Source of the DNA: Gavia stellata
Taxonomy: Eukaryota; Chordata; Aves; Gaviiformes; Gaviidae
Assembly: GCF_030936135.1 (NCBI RefSeq)
Contig: NC_082599.1
Coordinates: 7,860,847-7,924,846, forward strand
Length of the DNA: 64,000 nt
Reading direction: 5' to 3'
A program made the translations under genes and the position numbers. The first letter of the stretch is position 1. Each line of letters opens with the position of its first letter. Below are positions 25,701-40,700 of the stretch, one piece after another. Under the pieces are notes generated by a model. It searched no databases. It saw nothing but the letters and a program-made list of their open reading frames with translations, and was not told the DNA's origin.

Positions 25701-28700
25701 TGATGTCCAGTCTATCTCCAGACTTCCTCAGAGTTGTCCAACAGTCCAATGTACTTAATGCTTCCCCCCCCCGCTATTAAAATAGCAGTGATACATTAAT
25801 CGCATCCAAATGCTCAAAGATCTTGATAAGGACAGATGTGTAATGTGTCTTGAGATGACACTATCTGTCATCTGAATATCAGAGATAGCAGTAGATAACT
25901 GAAAACTGTCAGAACCACTTTATGGTAAGTAAATTCCAGATGTCTACTAGAGATTAATCCAGCAAAATACCATAGTTCAGTGCCCTGAAAACTGATTTCT
26001 AAATAATATCTAGTAAACAAGTTAATGTGCAAATACAATGCCTTTTCTATGAGCTCTGTAAATCTAGCTGGAATTAGACTCTACAAGGGGATTTTTCTTC
26101 TAGTTTTGGTAATAGTATTCATGCCACATTGTACATTCATGAATTCCTGCTTGTCCCCATTGTCTCTGCATTAGATTTGAACAGCACATAAGATTGAGCT
26201 GGAATCTTAATCTGTCCTTGTCTAACCAGGTACAATTCCAAGTATAATCATAAATTAGAATATGAAAAAATAACATTGTGGGAGCCTTTCTGGAGAATGA
26301 TGCAGATGAATGGGAAAAACTGGGCTTCACAGAAAGCCAAGGTGACAGTTCCGATTCTTCATGTGAATAAATGCATGGTCCCACTGAACTTCACAAGATA
26401 GTCCTATTTATAGGTCTATTCCGATACGGATTTTTTTTGCCCTGGTAACTTGTAAAGTTGGCTGGAAACTGTGGAAGACAAAATACACTTGAAACCCACA
26501 ACAACAAGAACAATCAATTGGACAATCAAACTAATTTAAAGAAACCTTGGCAAGATGAGGATGGTGACAGTATACACATCTGTTTCTGACCTCATGACTC
26601 TAGGATGCCTTTATTGCCAATGGAGTGCAGGGCTGATTTGTTTCCTCCTCAAGTTGGCATCTAAAAAAGGTCAGCAGATTCATGCCCAAGAACTGTCTTC
26701 ATCAAAAAAAGCAGCCTAGAAAGGTTAGAGTTAGGCCAGATAAATCTCACCTCCTGTGGCAATCTAAACACTGGAATTTCCTAATGCTAGTTTCAAATTT
26801 AATGGCTGAAATGAAACTCTGGGAGTCCTGCAAACAGGAAAAAGTTGGAAATCAATAATCTGAAAGTCTTTTCCCCTTGCCCCCACCCTGTTTCTTTTAA
26901 ATACAGGAGCAATATTTTGCTTTGAGACCTGAGCTAAGGATGAGGAACTATGGAAATATTACCGACCGCGTAGAATTGAGAAAAAGATTGAACTGCAAGT
27001 CATTTAAGTGGTATTTAGATAATATCTATCCTGAGATGCAAATATCTGGCCCCAATGCCAAAGCTCCGCAGCCAGTTTTTATTAATAGAGCACAGAAACG
27101 ACCGAAAATAATCCAGCGTGGAAGGGTAAGATAAACTTTGTTAAAAATATGGAATTCTTTTGTTTTTAATTATTTTGAGATTCTTTCTGAAAGATTTGTT
27201 CAAATACAAGAAAAATAGTCTGCTTCTATAGAGCATGGAGTTTTAGTTTTGCAACAACTGTCTTGAAAATAACAGAATTTGTGTCTTTATCTAAAGGCAA
27301 ATCAGTTTCACTCTTATCTATATTTCAGGTCCTCTTCAGACTAGATAGTATTCAATGAGGTTTCTTACCTCAAAGCTCGGAGTTACGAAGTTTTGATGTC
27401 TTTAGAATGCTCTTTCATGGCTGTTGGTTCTGAAGATGGATTTGGATAGAGAGAAATTTGGCCTCAAATATTCATGCTCTGTTGGTTTATGATAAGAGTA
27501 CAATGTAATTAGTTGCCAAATTCACTACTTCGCAGAAAATTATCCAGTAAAAGATGAACATTTGCATTTGAGACTGGCTTTTCTAGTCTTGACTGTTAGA
27601 TAATGAACAAAAAATGAGTATTGCTCCTTTTTTCTTCCAAGTAGAAGTGAAGAGAGATATGTTTACGTGTGTTCATGAAGGAAATCATGATTAAGTTCAC
27701 GCTTTAGCTCTGACACCTATGTTTATGGGTTTGTATGCAGGCAAAGCCAGCATACAGTTGCATCTGTTCTCTCCAGTGCCAAATTTGTCTGATGTGTGCT
27801 TTTTATGCTTCCCAAAAATAATGGATAACTTCAAATCCAATATAACTTTCTCAAGGTCTTCTCTGTGAAAGAGAAGACCTTTGAGTAAACTATTTCATGT
27901 GCACATGGATTATGGTTAGCAGATTCCTTTCTAGCTCAATAACTGGAAGCATTAAGTAGGGTTGTAGCCCTCTCCACAAGGTAGCACAGTCTGCAGTAGC
28001 TGTTGACAGTTGCTGGTCCTGCGAGTAGATTCAGGCTGGAGGACCTGAGTTCATGCAGAATCTATTGACATCATTAGATTTTTGCTTGGAAGCAGCTATC
28101 TGGGAATCCACAATTTGTGCAGTATTTTTATAATTGTATCCCAGCCAAGCTGTAAAGTTATTTATTAAGGCAAACACGTGTAGTTTCCCTGAATAAAACT
28201 GACACAATGGGCTGATACCCCTACTTGTTAAATGCTGTTATTCCCCTAGTCAGACCTTTTTTTTTTATTACATTTAATAGCTTTCTGCTTTCATTCAGAC
28301 AGAAGTTTAACTAAGGAATTGCTGATGTGGGGGAGGCTACTGAGGGATCTGAATCCCTCAACAACACTTAAGGGGAAATCTTCCTAGCAATAATTTCCCA
28401 TGGTTTAATTCGGAGACAAACTTTGTGCACCCTTTAAGAAGAGGGGACAAGACACAGAAAAATGCAGTTCCTTGGCTTGGTTCTCCAGGGTTCAAGAATT
28501 ATACCCAGCATTGTGTGAGAGAGTCAGCTTTGGCTCTGATGATTGTATAAACTACTTCCAGATGCCTAGAAGGAACAGAACGATCAGCCAATGTCACCAC
28601 TGTGTGCCAGACTCTTTAGGATTCGGGATGAATCACTCCAAATCTCAGCTTATTCTCAAAAACTAATTGGACCAGAGATAAGTGCTGGTTTGACAGCTGG

Positions 28701-31700
28701 GAAGAACTGTAATGATCGCAAATTGTGACAGTTCTTAACAGTGTTATCAAATGCTGATCATCATGGCCAATAAAAACAAGGACAAATCATATAAAACTCA
28801 TGTAGCTGTATGGTTTGAAAGCCTTCTGTTGAGTGAGGAATGATGAAAATGAGATCTCTCCTAGAAGTCTCTGGAGTGTGAGGAAATATTACTTAGAAGG
28901 TTTTGTGTAATTTGTTTCAGATGTGTGTAGGGAACTGGAGAAACATGGTGCGCTTAAGGAGGCTGTTGCTGTGCCTTGGGACAGCTATTTCCAGAAATGG
29001 TGTTTAGTGAAGAATATGATTTGGTATTTGCGGTCTCTAATTTTGCTATCGTGTGATGGAGCATCCTTTCTTTTTATTACTGGAAGTGTCTTTTTGTTTC
29101 TAAAAATCTGTAGAATAGATACAAATGCCGAGACAGCTATGTATGTCTTCATAATAAAATGCAGCTAGCTAATTAATCAGCCTGGCTTTGAGTTCAGGAC
29201 AGCGAATTCTTTTTTTCCTCCACAATCAGCTCCAGATTGGAAATAATTATTTTTAAGGTGGATGCCAGATCTGGGGCCCTGCCATCTCCCACACACGCGC
29301 ACACACAATGGCTGTCAAATGCACTCCCATGCACTTTGTAGAGAGCAGGGCTCTTCGCTGCGAGGAAGGAAATGGCAGTTGTGGCCATTGCTAGAATAAT
29401 TGCCTTTCTCCTTCACACCCTTGGCTGCATGCAGTGCAGTTCTTGATGTGCAGACTGCAATTGCTGCCTGAATAGCCTGCCACATCAAGGGAAGAAAAAT
29501 AATTAGGCTGAAAAGTCGTCCTCTGTTGGTCACCAGTTAGTTCAGGGCATGCGCATGATTTAAAGCGAGAATAGAAGTGTTTTGTCTCATTGAGTAACTG
29601 TGGAGATACATGATGATCTTGACTATTCTTGACTGTTGAAATAGGACAACCTAATCTTCAGACTCTGCAGAAATCCTCTTGGGTGAGTTTTAGGGTGGGC
29701 ATCGTTGCCCAAGCCAGGAGAGAGATTGCTAACTTGCTGAGAACCTCTTTGCTTGCTTTGATGGTAGATGCTTCCAGTTTTGCATCACAGGACCTGAATC
29801 TAGTCCTCTGACACAGCATTACTCCAAATCGGACTAGGTAGTGCATTTGAACTAGAAAGAGCATTTGGATGTTTGTAAAATTTTCTCTGCTTCCCTGATC
29901 TGTCATTAAAATAACATAGCTGATAACTGTGGCTTTTCAGTTACTAAATGCTCTTGAAAATCAATTTGCAAACAACATAAGTATCTGAAGTTATTTAAGT
30001 AATTCCTTCTCTGTTCTCAGAGTTAGTCCTGCTTCATGAAGAGAGGCTGTAGGAGGAGATTTATGTTTAACCTAAACTGTAGTAAAATGTAGCTTATACA
30101 GTACAGTCGATATTCCTGAGCTAGTGAGTATTTGGGGCCTGAGACTTCCATGGAGAGTGAAGAGGGGGAAAGAAACTTGACAGAGTATGGTCATCATGTG
30201 CTGGGCCAGGTTGTGTGTACTGCACTTGTACCATAAAGAGGGAAATCTTGATGTAATTAGAAAGCAAAATGGAACTATTTAATGCTGTTTTTTCTCCCTT
30301 ATGTGAAAAACAAAATGGTATTTTAAAAGGGAAGAAAAGGGGGGGGTTTATTGCAAGGGGGTTTTTTGTGAGCACACTGAGTTCTGGGGCTTCCAAAGCA
30401 TTACCATATGTTCCCTTTGGTATGTGATGCTTGTTGTTTACTCTCTCCATCAAACTGTTTTCCTTTCCTAGTTGTATCACCTTCAAACCAACAAATGCCT
30501 GGTCGCCCAGGGCCACCCAAGTCAGAAAGGAGGCCTGGTAGTGGTTCGGGAATGTGACTACAACGATCAAAACCAGGTATGATACTTCTATTTATATTGA
30601 ATAGTGATTCACATCTTACAAATTGCTGATATGTTCTCCGGCTGGCAAAATGCCCTAGTATAACATCTCATGAGCAAGCAGGCTGATTTCAGAGTATTGT
30701 CCAAACGGCAAGGCTGGCCGAGGAGACTGTGGAGCTTGCTGCTCTGTACCTACTAATGCTGAGTGTTGGATATTATAATCTCCTATCTTTATGGCATGAA
30801 TCTCTGTATGTGGCTGAAGACTATCCTTAAGTGGCTCCTGACAGGTTCATAATCCACTGATTGACACTTCAGAATTTGTAGAAGCTCTTTCAGTCCGTTC
30901 CTCATACTGGGATTTAAGGCAGCCTTTTCCTGACCTGCTGTTCTTTGTGTACTGTACAACTAGTCCTCTGCTGCTGGAGTGGCTGTAGTTTGGGGTGAAT
31001 GAATGATTTGTTGTTATCTTTAAATAGAAGGAATTATAAGGAATTTAGAAAATTCTTTGGCTACAGGTGAGCATTAATTGGGGATGGATGTGAAAATCTA
31101 ACAAGAGTTTTTATATTACTACATGAAGCCTTTGCTATTCCACTTCTATTCTTTCAAGCAACAGAAATTCAGGACTTGGATAAACAATCTCCAGGGTAGA
31201 GAGATCTTCACCTAATGCCATAAAGACTTACCTAGCGAAGAACTACATTGAGAACATTATTATTTAGGAGCCTGTGGGACCTAAGTTTAAAAACTAGGTC
31301 ATATCTAAAGAGAGAAGTAATCAAAGACACAAAATAAATGGAGCATGGGATGTGCTAGAGTAACTTGATACTTTATGAAAAGGGCAGTAATTTTCAGGAT
31401 ATGGAAACTGCAGCAGTAGAAGCAGGATGATTTGTAATAGTCCCAAACAAAAAGTTTTATGCTTTGTCAACTAATGGGACTTTCTGCCTCCTACCTGTGG
31501 TCTCACCAGTTGAATGTGACAGAGGGAGACAGTGTGATGATGGGTGTTAGCCAGCGTCTGGATGAGTGTGGTTGGCTGTAGATCTGTGGTCTCCAGTTGC
31601 CACTTAGACAGGACCAAACAATACATCCCTGCACTTTGCCTGTGGAGTACCGAGTAATCATCTCTCTAACCAAATTGTAGGTCCCTGTTTTAAAGGTGGA

Positions 31701-34700
31701 TGAATTTGAGCTGGAATGGGATTCAAGGTTTTCCTATGTGATCTCTTCCATTAGCTGCAAGAAAGCCAGCAAATCTTACTGCGTGTGTAAATGTAATAGT
31801 AGCTGATTGGCACCAGTGATTGTACATTTACAGTGCCAGAGGTGTTATGCTGCTTTCTGAGCCATTCAGTCTGTGAGTGAGAAAGCGGCAATAACCTCCA
31901 GTGGATGATGTCCACAGTAAGAACAGATGGGTCCTCACAGTTACTGTTTCCCTTCTCCTTCCTGCAATATTTCTAATAGTGAACTGCCACATGGCTGGAG
32001 GAGGAAGACTTGGTTTTCCATATCAAAACCTGTTTCTCATTTTTTCTCCTGGAGACAGAAACTTCATTTAGCGTTTTGGTATAGAGAAAGACGAATTAAT
32101 GCTTGGATTATTGATCTTTAGCTTCTTTTCTCATGAATCTAGTTTAGTAGTGGTAAATTAAGGAATTAGTTCTCATAAAAAACCACTGGCTGCTATCTTC
32201 TTTCACAGTGATCTTGTTCTCCAACCAAGTATGTTAACCAACACTATGATTTTCTGCCGTTGGACTTACTTTGTTCTCCTAATAAATCCCAAGAGTGCAT
32301 TCAGCCAGCTTTCTTTCATATCCTCTTGAACAATCTTGCTATAGACATGTGAGAACAATGTAGGGAAAGACAACACTTAATTGACAGCTTCTGCTTATAA
32401 AAATAGCCAGAAACTTCCTGAGTATTGGAAGCTTTTAACTGTTGTTTCTGGTAACACTCAACCCATTGGCATTTTCAGCTGATTTTTGCTCTAGAAACAT
32501 CTGTTTTATGCCTCTGGCCTAATAAGAAAGCCTGTGTTGTGTCTGGTGAAAGGCAGGTAGCCAGCTATCCTGTCCCCTGGATGCCCACTGGCAGCAAGTT
32601 AAGAGTGTGTTGCTTAATACACACAGTGCAGATAGTTATTCTGGAAGATATCAATCTACACTTCGTGAGCAGTATTTTTGTGTCTTTTTAGTGTTTTTCT
32701 GAGCCAAAGATGGTATTTTTGTAGAATTTTTGCTTTTTCTTGAGTGTCTAATTGTATTTTGACCTCATGTAAGTTTTCAGCATCCTGCAGCAGTGAGTAC
32801 CACAGCTTAGCTGTGCTTTCTGTGGAAATAATTTGATGCCACTTGGTGCTGATTTCATTTGATGCCAGCTAATTTTTCCCTGAGGAACAGGTGTAAATTA
32901 TCACTGTTTATCTCTTTCCAGGCTGCTTTTTCTCTGTGAATAGGTAACACCTTCCTTGAAAAATACATGCCACTGCTCAGTAAGTTGAAGAGGCAAGGTG
33001 CAGTCTACCTGGGAAAGCACACAAAGGGCTGGGAAAACAAAACTGGGCTGCCTTAAGACTCATTGATTGCAGTTCTTTTGGTTGGAAAATGGTCTTCTGT
33101 GTAATATAGACGATTCATGCATGTGAGAGCCGACCTTGAAAAGTGTGTGTTAGGAAACCAGACTCACTAAAGTAATGAGACTGTCCTTATAAGCAAGTCT
33201 GTTTTGCCTCTAGTTTATGCTTGCTTTGTTTTCTCTAGCCTTCATGGCTTCTAAGAAATTTCAAATTCTCACTTAAGTCCTGGATTTAAAAGACGCAACA
33301 GATGTTGTGTAACTTGTAGTTGTATCACCATTATGGGTAATACTTTTAATTGAAGTTGACTTAAATGATCATCATTAAGTAAAGTTAAAAATTACTCAAG
33401 CACACCGAACTATCCTGTTTTCTAGGACTTGACACGACAGTGACATTCAGTTCATCTTTTTGCTATAGAAAGAAAAAGCAGTAAGAGAAATGGTTCTCAC
33501 AAAGGTGGTGCATCTAGAAAATATTTAAATTTTTATCTTTCTCTAAGTTATAGTAAAAACTAGGACGTTTCATTAACTGTAACAGAAATACGCAGTCTGG
33601 GATATTACTGGGGATTGAACACATATCTAGGAATAAGCGATGAAAATTTTGTAGTTAGAAATAGCACAAGTAGAAGAGGTGACAAGATCTTATTAGAACG
33701 AAGGTCAGCGCAGAGAGGTCTGAAGTAACAGAAGAAGCGGAAAAATTGATTGTGAATTTTGCAAACAGAAGACTAGCATGGAATGAGAAATTTTGTGGTT
33801 GAAGAGTGGCTGTGTGAAGGAACTGCCAAGATTGCCAAAGTAAACACCTTCCTGAAATTCAGTAGTGTGTCTGACCTCTTTCTGGAAACAAAATGAAAAT
33901 GCACAAGGTAGTGCACACCGCAAAAACCTTGGTGTTGAAGGATGATAGAAAATATTTAAGCGCATTGAAAGATCATCATGAATGACTAGAGATGCCTGAA
34001 AAGTGGAAGTAAGAAACTGTGGTTTAGATCCTAGCCAAAACCATCATGCCAAGGTTAATCAGGTGGTGATTATGACTCAAAGATGCTGAAGCAGACTTTT
34101 GGCTAGATACTGCCGTAAAGGAGGAGTGGAAGTAGTTACTGACAAACCTGGAAGAGAAGCATCAAAGAACACTGAAAAGGAAGGTTTTGGAGTGAAGCAC
34201 AATGGCCAATATAGAACTGACGAGTGGGAGTGTTTGTGATCTAACAGCTAAAAGAAGATTGGGTTTGTGATGTAGCTAATGAGTGCTTGCCTTTTTCCTC
34301 ACCTAAATGCTTAAAGCCAAGTTCCTTTTCCAAAAAAATCTCCTCTTAAAGTCCATTGAATATGGATTTTTTTCTACTGTTTTCAAATATGCTAGGTTGA
34401 GTCTTAAGCTTTTACTTTCTGTGTTGTTATAACCTCTCCTCTGTGTGTTCACTTAATTTCAATAATTTAACCTTTCTCTTACTCAGCAATATATTAAGCT
34501 TTAAAAATGTGACTGCCGTTCCAGCTGGGGATGGTGCTGAGGTGTCAAGGCATGTGCGTCTGTGCTCTGGGCCTTTAAAAATTAACTGATTTGAGCAGGG
34601 ATTTTCAGAAAAGCTCTGTTAACACTCTTGTAGCGCTTTATAAACGTAAGAGTACGTACTTTACAAACTGTTCAAGAGTCAGAGTCTAGAAGGATACGCT

Positions 34701-37700
34701 CACATGTGCAGTTCTTCTGTAAGATCTTTGTCCCTAAACCTCTAGATCATGGCTGTTAGTTTGCTTTTCTGATACAACAGATGTCTAGAGTGAGTGTGAA
34801 GACGTGCAAGTTAAGTCTGCTTGCTGCTTTTCCATAAACTATTGAAGGAACACAATTCTTCAGTCCCTTTAACAATTGTCATGAAACATCAGCAACACAC
34901 TGAACTGTGAAACAGAAAGTGTGTATCTGCTTTGGAAAGACCTTCAGGAGGACGTTGGGTTTTGAGGATAACAATAGATTAAAATAATGGTTATAGACCA
35001 CCAAACTTTGCTGTTTCTGATGATTTTCACAAGTCATTTGGTGCTGTGATGTCATTGTTATCCATAATAACAGGAGCTGGAGTATATGCAAATAGCTGTG
35101 ATAATGCACATTGCTAGGCACATCTCTTCCTCAGTGCTGAAGCAACTTTTCTGTGCTCTTAAGCTGAATTTTTGTCTTTTAAAAGCTGTCTGACAGAATA
35201 ATACAGTAGTGTCAATCTAAGCAACAGACTGTAACTGGTGAAATTACTGGAATGCTTCTCCAGTTGGCACGGTTCACGGCAGGGATTTTCTTTCACACAA
35301 AGGGCTGTTTCTGTAGTAGTTACTGTCTTGTATTTACTGAAAACTTTCAATGCATTCCTCTAGTGCTAATGCAATTTGCAGACCAAATAAGAGTGTATAT
35401 CCACAAAGCTTTTGCCAGCTGGCCAGCCATACCTTTTGCTACACTCCACTGCACTCTGAAAACCAAAGGGTAGGCTGATGCTTCCTGGTTTCATATAATT
35501 TTGAAATACTTGTTCCGTAGGAACAGTGAGCTTCCCTTGTCTACCTACTACAGATTCTTTGATTTATTGTGTATCCCTAGGTCCGGTGATAGGTTTTGTT
35601 TCAATACAGTTGTCTGTATTGACAATGGACTCAAAATCTTCTATAGGCAACTCAATTTTTCAAAAGGAAATGATAGTATGGGCCATCCTCCTAGATGATG
35701 AGGCACCATTTGAGCCCTTTCCTCACTTGAATTTCCTCTGAAGTACTTCAGCTAGCTGTTATCTATTTACATTAATTAATCTCATTGTAAAAATAATTTC
35801 ATTTTTCACAAAAAAAGTGCAGTAACACAGCCTTATATCTCTTTATCATGGTAAAAAATAATCCCAGAGGGGGATCACTGGGATATACGGGTGTATGGAG
35901 TGAGTGAAGACCATGCCTCCTTTACCAACCTGAAACCAGTTAGGAAATCCAAATATTAGTAAAATGAGAGAGCAAAAAAGCTCCACTATCCATTTTTCAG
36001 CAATGTCACACTGCTGTCCTTGCACGGAGTTAAACTGTAGTCATCACTGAAATTATTCATTAAGCTGTATATGAGGAGAAGCTCTGTTTCTACCCACCTG
36101 TCTGTATGTAAATGAGATTAATGAAGTCATCTTAGCAATCAATCCAGGAGAAGGCTGGGTGATTTGTTTGTGTTACATGAGGGTTAAGTAGAATCCTGAA
36201 GATACTAGAAGCCCTAGGAAACCTCAGTCTTAAATCTGTAAATAGTCTGAACTACCTTTTGAGGGGACTAAATTCAAAATCCAGTTCTTCCTAAGCTGCA
36301 CATGCATAAAAAAGGTTTATACTAACAGAGTTCATACTTTGGACCTCCTTCCATGTATTTTGTCCATGAGATCTACTCTAGCACATGCTGTGCATCTGTC
36401 TGTAGGTGACCAGAAGGATACACTGGCCAGCTTTGCTCTAGCAGTGAGAACACTTAACCCAGATCTGTGGGTCCCAAGGCTGAAGTGGTCCTTGCACCTT
36501 TCCTCTTATCCTGTTGCCTGTGTTGAGAGGCAGGGAAAAAAGAGCTGCTAGGAAAAGGCCAATCCTACAGCATTTGCCAAATTAAATAATTTATTTAACC
36601 CAAAACTTGATCAGTTTCATTACGGAGAGAGGTTTTTCCGTAATATCTGCCACTTAGGTTTTATTTGAAAACAGAAACAATTCGTTATATTCTGATTGCA
36701 TCCCGGTGTTTTTCTTTGACTCCAGTGAAACTGGTCAGTGATTTTCCTTAGACCTGTGGAGCAGATCAGTCATTAGCATGTGTCTCTGAGGGACAACAAT
36801 TAAAGGTGCTGCTTTTGTCTGTGGTGGGAGCTGGGCACAATTCCATTTTTAGAAACCGGAATCTGACAGTCATGCTCTCCTAGGTGTTAGGACTTGGATG
36901 CAGGATGAAAATATCCTGCACCTCGTCTGTTACCCTTTTTTTTGGATAAAATTTTTAAAATGTAATTTTTTTTGTGGAAAATAAGTAGGAGTATAAAACC
37001 TGACATCACTCAGAACTGAGATATAAATCCTAGGCAAGCACCTTATTGATTATAGACTTTTGATATTGTTCTTGAGCTTGAACACAAGCAAGTCATGGAC
37101 AAAAAGAAAATGAGAGCAGTTTATTCTCCTTGTAGATCACATGCCAGCAGTGCTGGCTGCTAGGAGATGTTTCCTTCCTATACTGGGCTGTTGCTCCTGA
37201 CAGCCTATAACAACAAGAGCTAAACATCGTTCTTCCAGTCTTCAGCAGCAAAGTAGTTAATAAATTTTGGACTATACAAAGGCTTACAGTTATAGGACAA
37301 AAAAACCCCATGGGCTGGCTTTGCTTTCCTCATGCTTGAATCTGTTAATAATCTGCAAGTTCATACTGATACTTTAATCTGAGTTTGGAACCGTAATATG
37401 TCTCAAATTTGGGCCTTTTTTCCTCTTTGCTTTGTTTGCTACACCAAACACATAATTAGTTTGAAATTAGTTTTGGCTGTCTTGTATAAGCCTTCCTGGA
37501 GAAGGAAGGCCGGATTTAACCACTGTTGTGTGTTCTTTGCCATTACTCAGCTTTTGATTAAAGGTCTGCTCCCTGTGCCACTGCAGTCTTCTCTCTCAAT
37601 TCTTACTGTTTACATCTGTTGTTTGGATTTGGCTCCATCATTACTCTTCTTTTAATAATAATACTCTTCTGGCAAGTCCTGCTATTTCTCCATTCTCTCC

Positions 37701-40700
37701 TTCTCTTTAATCTTGCCATGGTTTCTTTCTCATGAGAGGGTTTAAACAGAAAAAGTATGTTAGAAGGCACAGAACGCCTGAGGTTAGGGCAAATTTTAAT
37801 GTAATACCTGCACTTCCTCAAAGGAGGCCTTCACTGTATTATAATAGTCACTGTGATAATGAATGAGCTGCATGCTTTCCAATCATGCTGTCCAACTGAG
37901 GCAGTGTCCTGAAACACAGCTCCTTCCAGAAGGCTGTTCTTCGTTTCATCAGACAAAAAAAAAATAAAAATTAGAATTGTCGTCTCGTTTGCCTGACTTT
38001 TATGCCTGGAATTTGATATTCTATACTCTGAGTGTGAAACTTGTGCAGACTTAGTGGCTAAAAAAAATAACTTGCACAGTGGGCATGGTTACTGCAGCAC
38101 TGAGCTGTGTGAAATCAAGGCTGACCAGGACTGTAAGAAGAGAGCACCAGAAGAACTTAGCATGCCTGTAGGTACAAGTACTTCTGGTACAGTTATGAGG
38201 GGCTCAATTCCCTCTCATTCAGAGGCAGAAGTCAGGGACAAGGAAGTTGATGATGGCAAGTGAGGCGAATGAGCGGGGCTGCTCCTTGTACACACCAGCC
38301 TGGGGTCAGGTCTGGGAATGGCAGCAGATTGAGACCTGGCCAGCTGTGCTGTTGCCTGCTGAGCATCCGGAGAGGTTGGGAGATGCTGTCCAGGTGCTGT
38401 GTGACTGCAGGGGCCCTGCTGTGCTATCAGAATAGCAGTTGTCTGGTGTTTAGCCAGATGGTCTCTGCAGACTCTCCCTGCACTGCAGAGTTACAGTTTT
38501 CACATACTTCTCCTTTTCCCTACCCCTATGTAACCCAGGATATTTTGAGGTGCACACACCGAAGTTCCTTCATTTCTTTGCTTTCTGGCATAGGGGTCAG
38601 TCTCCTGTTGGTTAAGAGAGCTCCAGGTCCTCTGCCTAACTGATATTTGACTTTACAGGCCTGATGGCACTGAAGGAGGAAAAGGGGACTATAGACTCCT
38701 GCATTTGGACCAGGGTGATGGTCCAGCTTCCCTGAACCTTTAGCTGTGCCAGACGTGCCTCACTCCAAAGCAAGGTTTAGGCAGCCCAGTGAGAGCTAGC
38801 AGAGTATGGGTATGAACTGCAGCAACTGAAGGCCTAACACTTTTTTTTTATGCCAACAATAAAAATACCTGCTTCTGCTAAAGTAGCATGTGGGAGAGGA
38901 TAAACTGACAGGTTGAGTGTGTCTTTGCTTCTTGTTAGAGGTGATGGTGGTTTTCAGTGTGATAACAGAGAAACTCCTGTAATGTCATGTAAATTCAGGA
39001 ACCCAAATGCAGTTGAAGCTGCAAATGTGAACCAATGCATTCTTGCTTTATACAGGTGGGCCCCAGGGAGGGGCTGAATTTGGTTCCCACCACTGTGTGA
39101 GCTGCTAGGATATTGTGTAGGTCCTTGAGGTCCAGATCAAGACATTTTCATGTTGGTTCAGCTAAAACAAAGTGGGTGTGATGTGGGAGGGCTAGTCTCC
39201 CTCTGAGCATGGCACAGAGCAAAAGCAGTTTGGCTGGGGAGCAGAGAAGTACATAAACCTGTCAGTTATGGAGCATGTAGTTTCAGAACAGGAATTGTGA
39301 AGCAGTGATTTCTCTTGCTCCCCGGAGAGCAGTGTGGAAAGTTTTGATAGCACCTGGATGTCAGCGATCATCTTCTAATTGAGTGAAGACCTTTGAGGAC
39401 CAGGCCACCAGCTGTAAGGAGTAGGACCTTGGGACCAGTGTGGGGACTTGTGTAGGCTATCTGGCACCAGAATTTGCACAGCTGGTTTTGGTTTCTACAA
39501 GCTGACCCCAGAGCACAATGTTAAATAAATTCCTATGTGTTTATGGCTAAATGCAGCAGTTTCAAAGAAGATTGGAGATACCTTTTGACCTCACATGCCT
39601 GCCAAGCTACTTCCCCACAGCTCTTGGGCCATATGCTCTCATCCAGCGTCCTCCTCTGGCCCCTTGCTGGCTCCTTATGTAGAGCTGAGGCAATCCACCA
39701 CAGCCCCTCCTTCATGACTAAACGATCATCTTTTGAATAAGGAAATTTACTGCCTGGCTTAATGACTTGGCTCAGAGAGTGGCTGGTCACCTGCTCAGAG
39801 ATCCACCACTTGCCTGTCTCGTTATCTTGTCTAGCTGCCTGGACAGAAGGAACGTATGGGGTCTGCTTGATTTTAAAAATGCTAGTTACAGGGCAGAAAC
39901 ACCATTGGTCCTTTTAGTGCCTCTGCGTGGGCTAACACTGTGTGATGTTGGGAAGGCAATAGAGCACTGCAGCTGCATTTCAGTTGCTGGAAAAAAGGCA
40001 GCAAAGAGGCAGTGGGCGTTGAAAGGCACATCTCTAACATGCAGATGCTAAAGCGCCTCCTCTGTAGCTGAAAAAAAGATGCGAGGCACCTACCCGGAAA
40101 CATTGGCATAAATCTCTTTCTATCTTTTCTTTCAGGTCTGGATTTACAATGAAGATCATGAGCTCATTTTAAATAATCTCCTTTGCTTGGATGTTTCGGA
40201 AACTCGCTCGTCCGATCCACCTCGTCTCATGAAATGCCATGGGTCCGGCGGCTCACAGCAGTGGACATTTGGGGTAAGTGGAGTGGCTGGTGTATAGCAT
40301 GTTGCTTCTAATTAATGTCTTAATAAGTGACAATAGCACTAACAGGACATCAGGGTCGAGTTTAATTATGACCAAACCTCAGATGTACAAAGTAAATTGT
40401 ACTGGACTAGGCCTACCCCACAGTCTAGGCAGCCTGTACAAAAGTTGCATGGGCTTTGGTGGCTGCATTTCAGCCTGAATAAGACTTTCGCTGAGCTCTG
40501 GGACATGCAGGCTCTCCTTTGCAACACAGGAAGGTTTCTGCAGCCCTGTTTAGCCTTTTTTTCTGCTTGTCACAGCCACCTGCAGCACTTGTGGCTCACA
40601 GGGACATGCTAGAGAGAACAAAAATGACCCTGCAGCTTTTTGTTGTCTTGTGTTTGCAGGACTGGGAGACAGAAGCAGTCCATGTGGTAATTTTTGCTTA

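Noticed and set aside
29288..29308. CA/CG alternating run as a Z-DNA element
   Set aside because: Short and interrupted; common in vertebrate introns and not distinctive.
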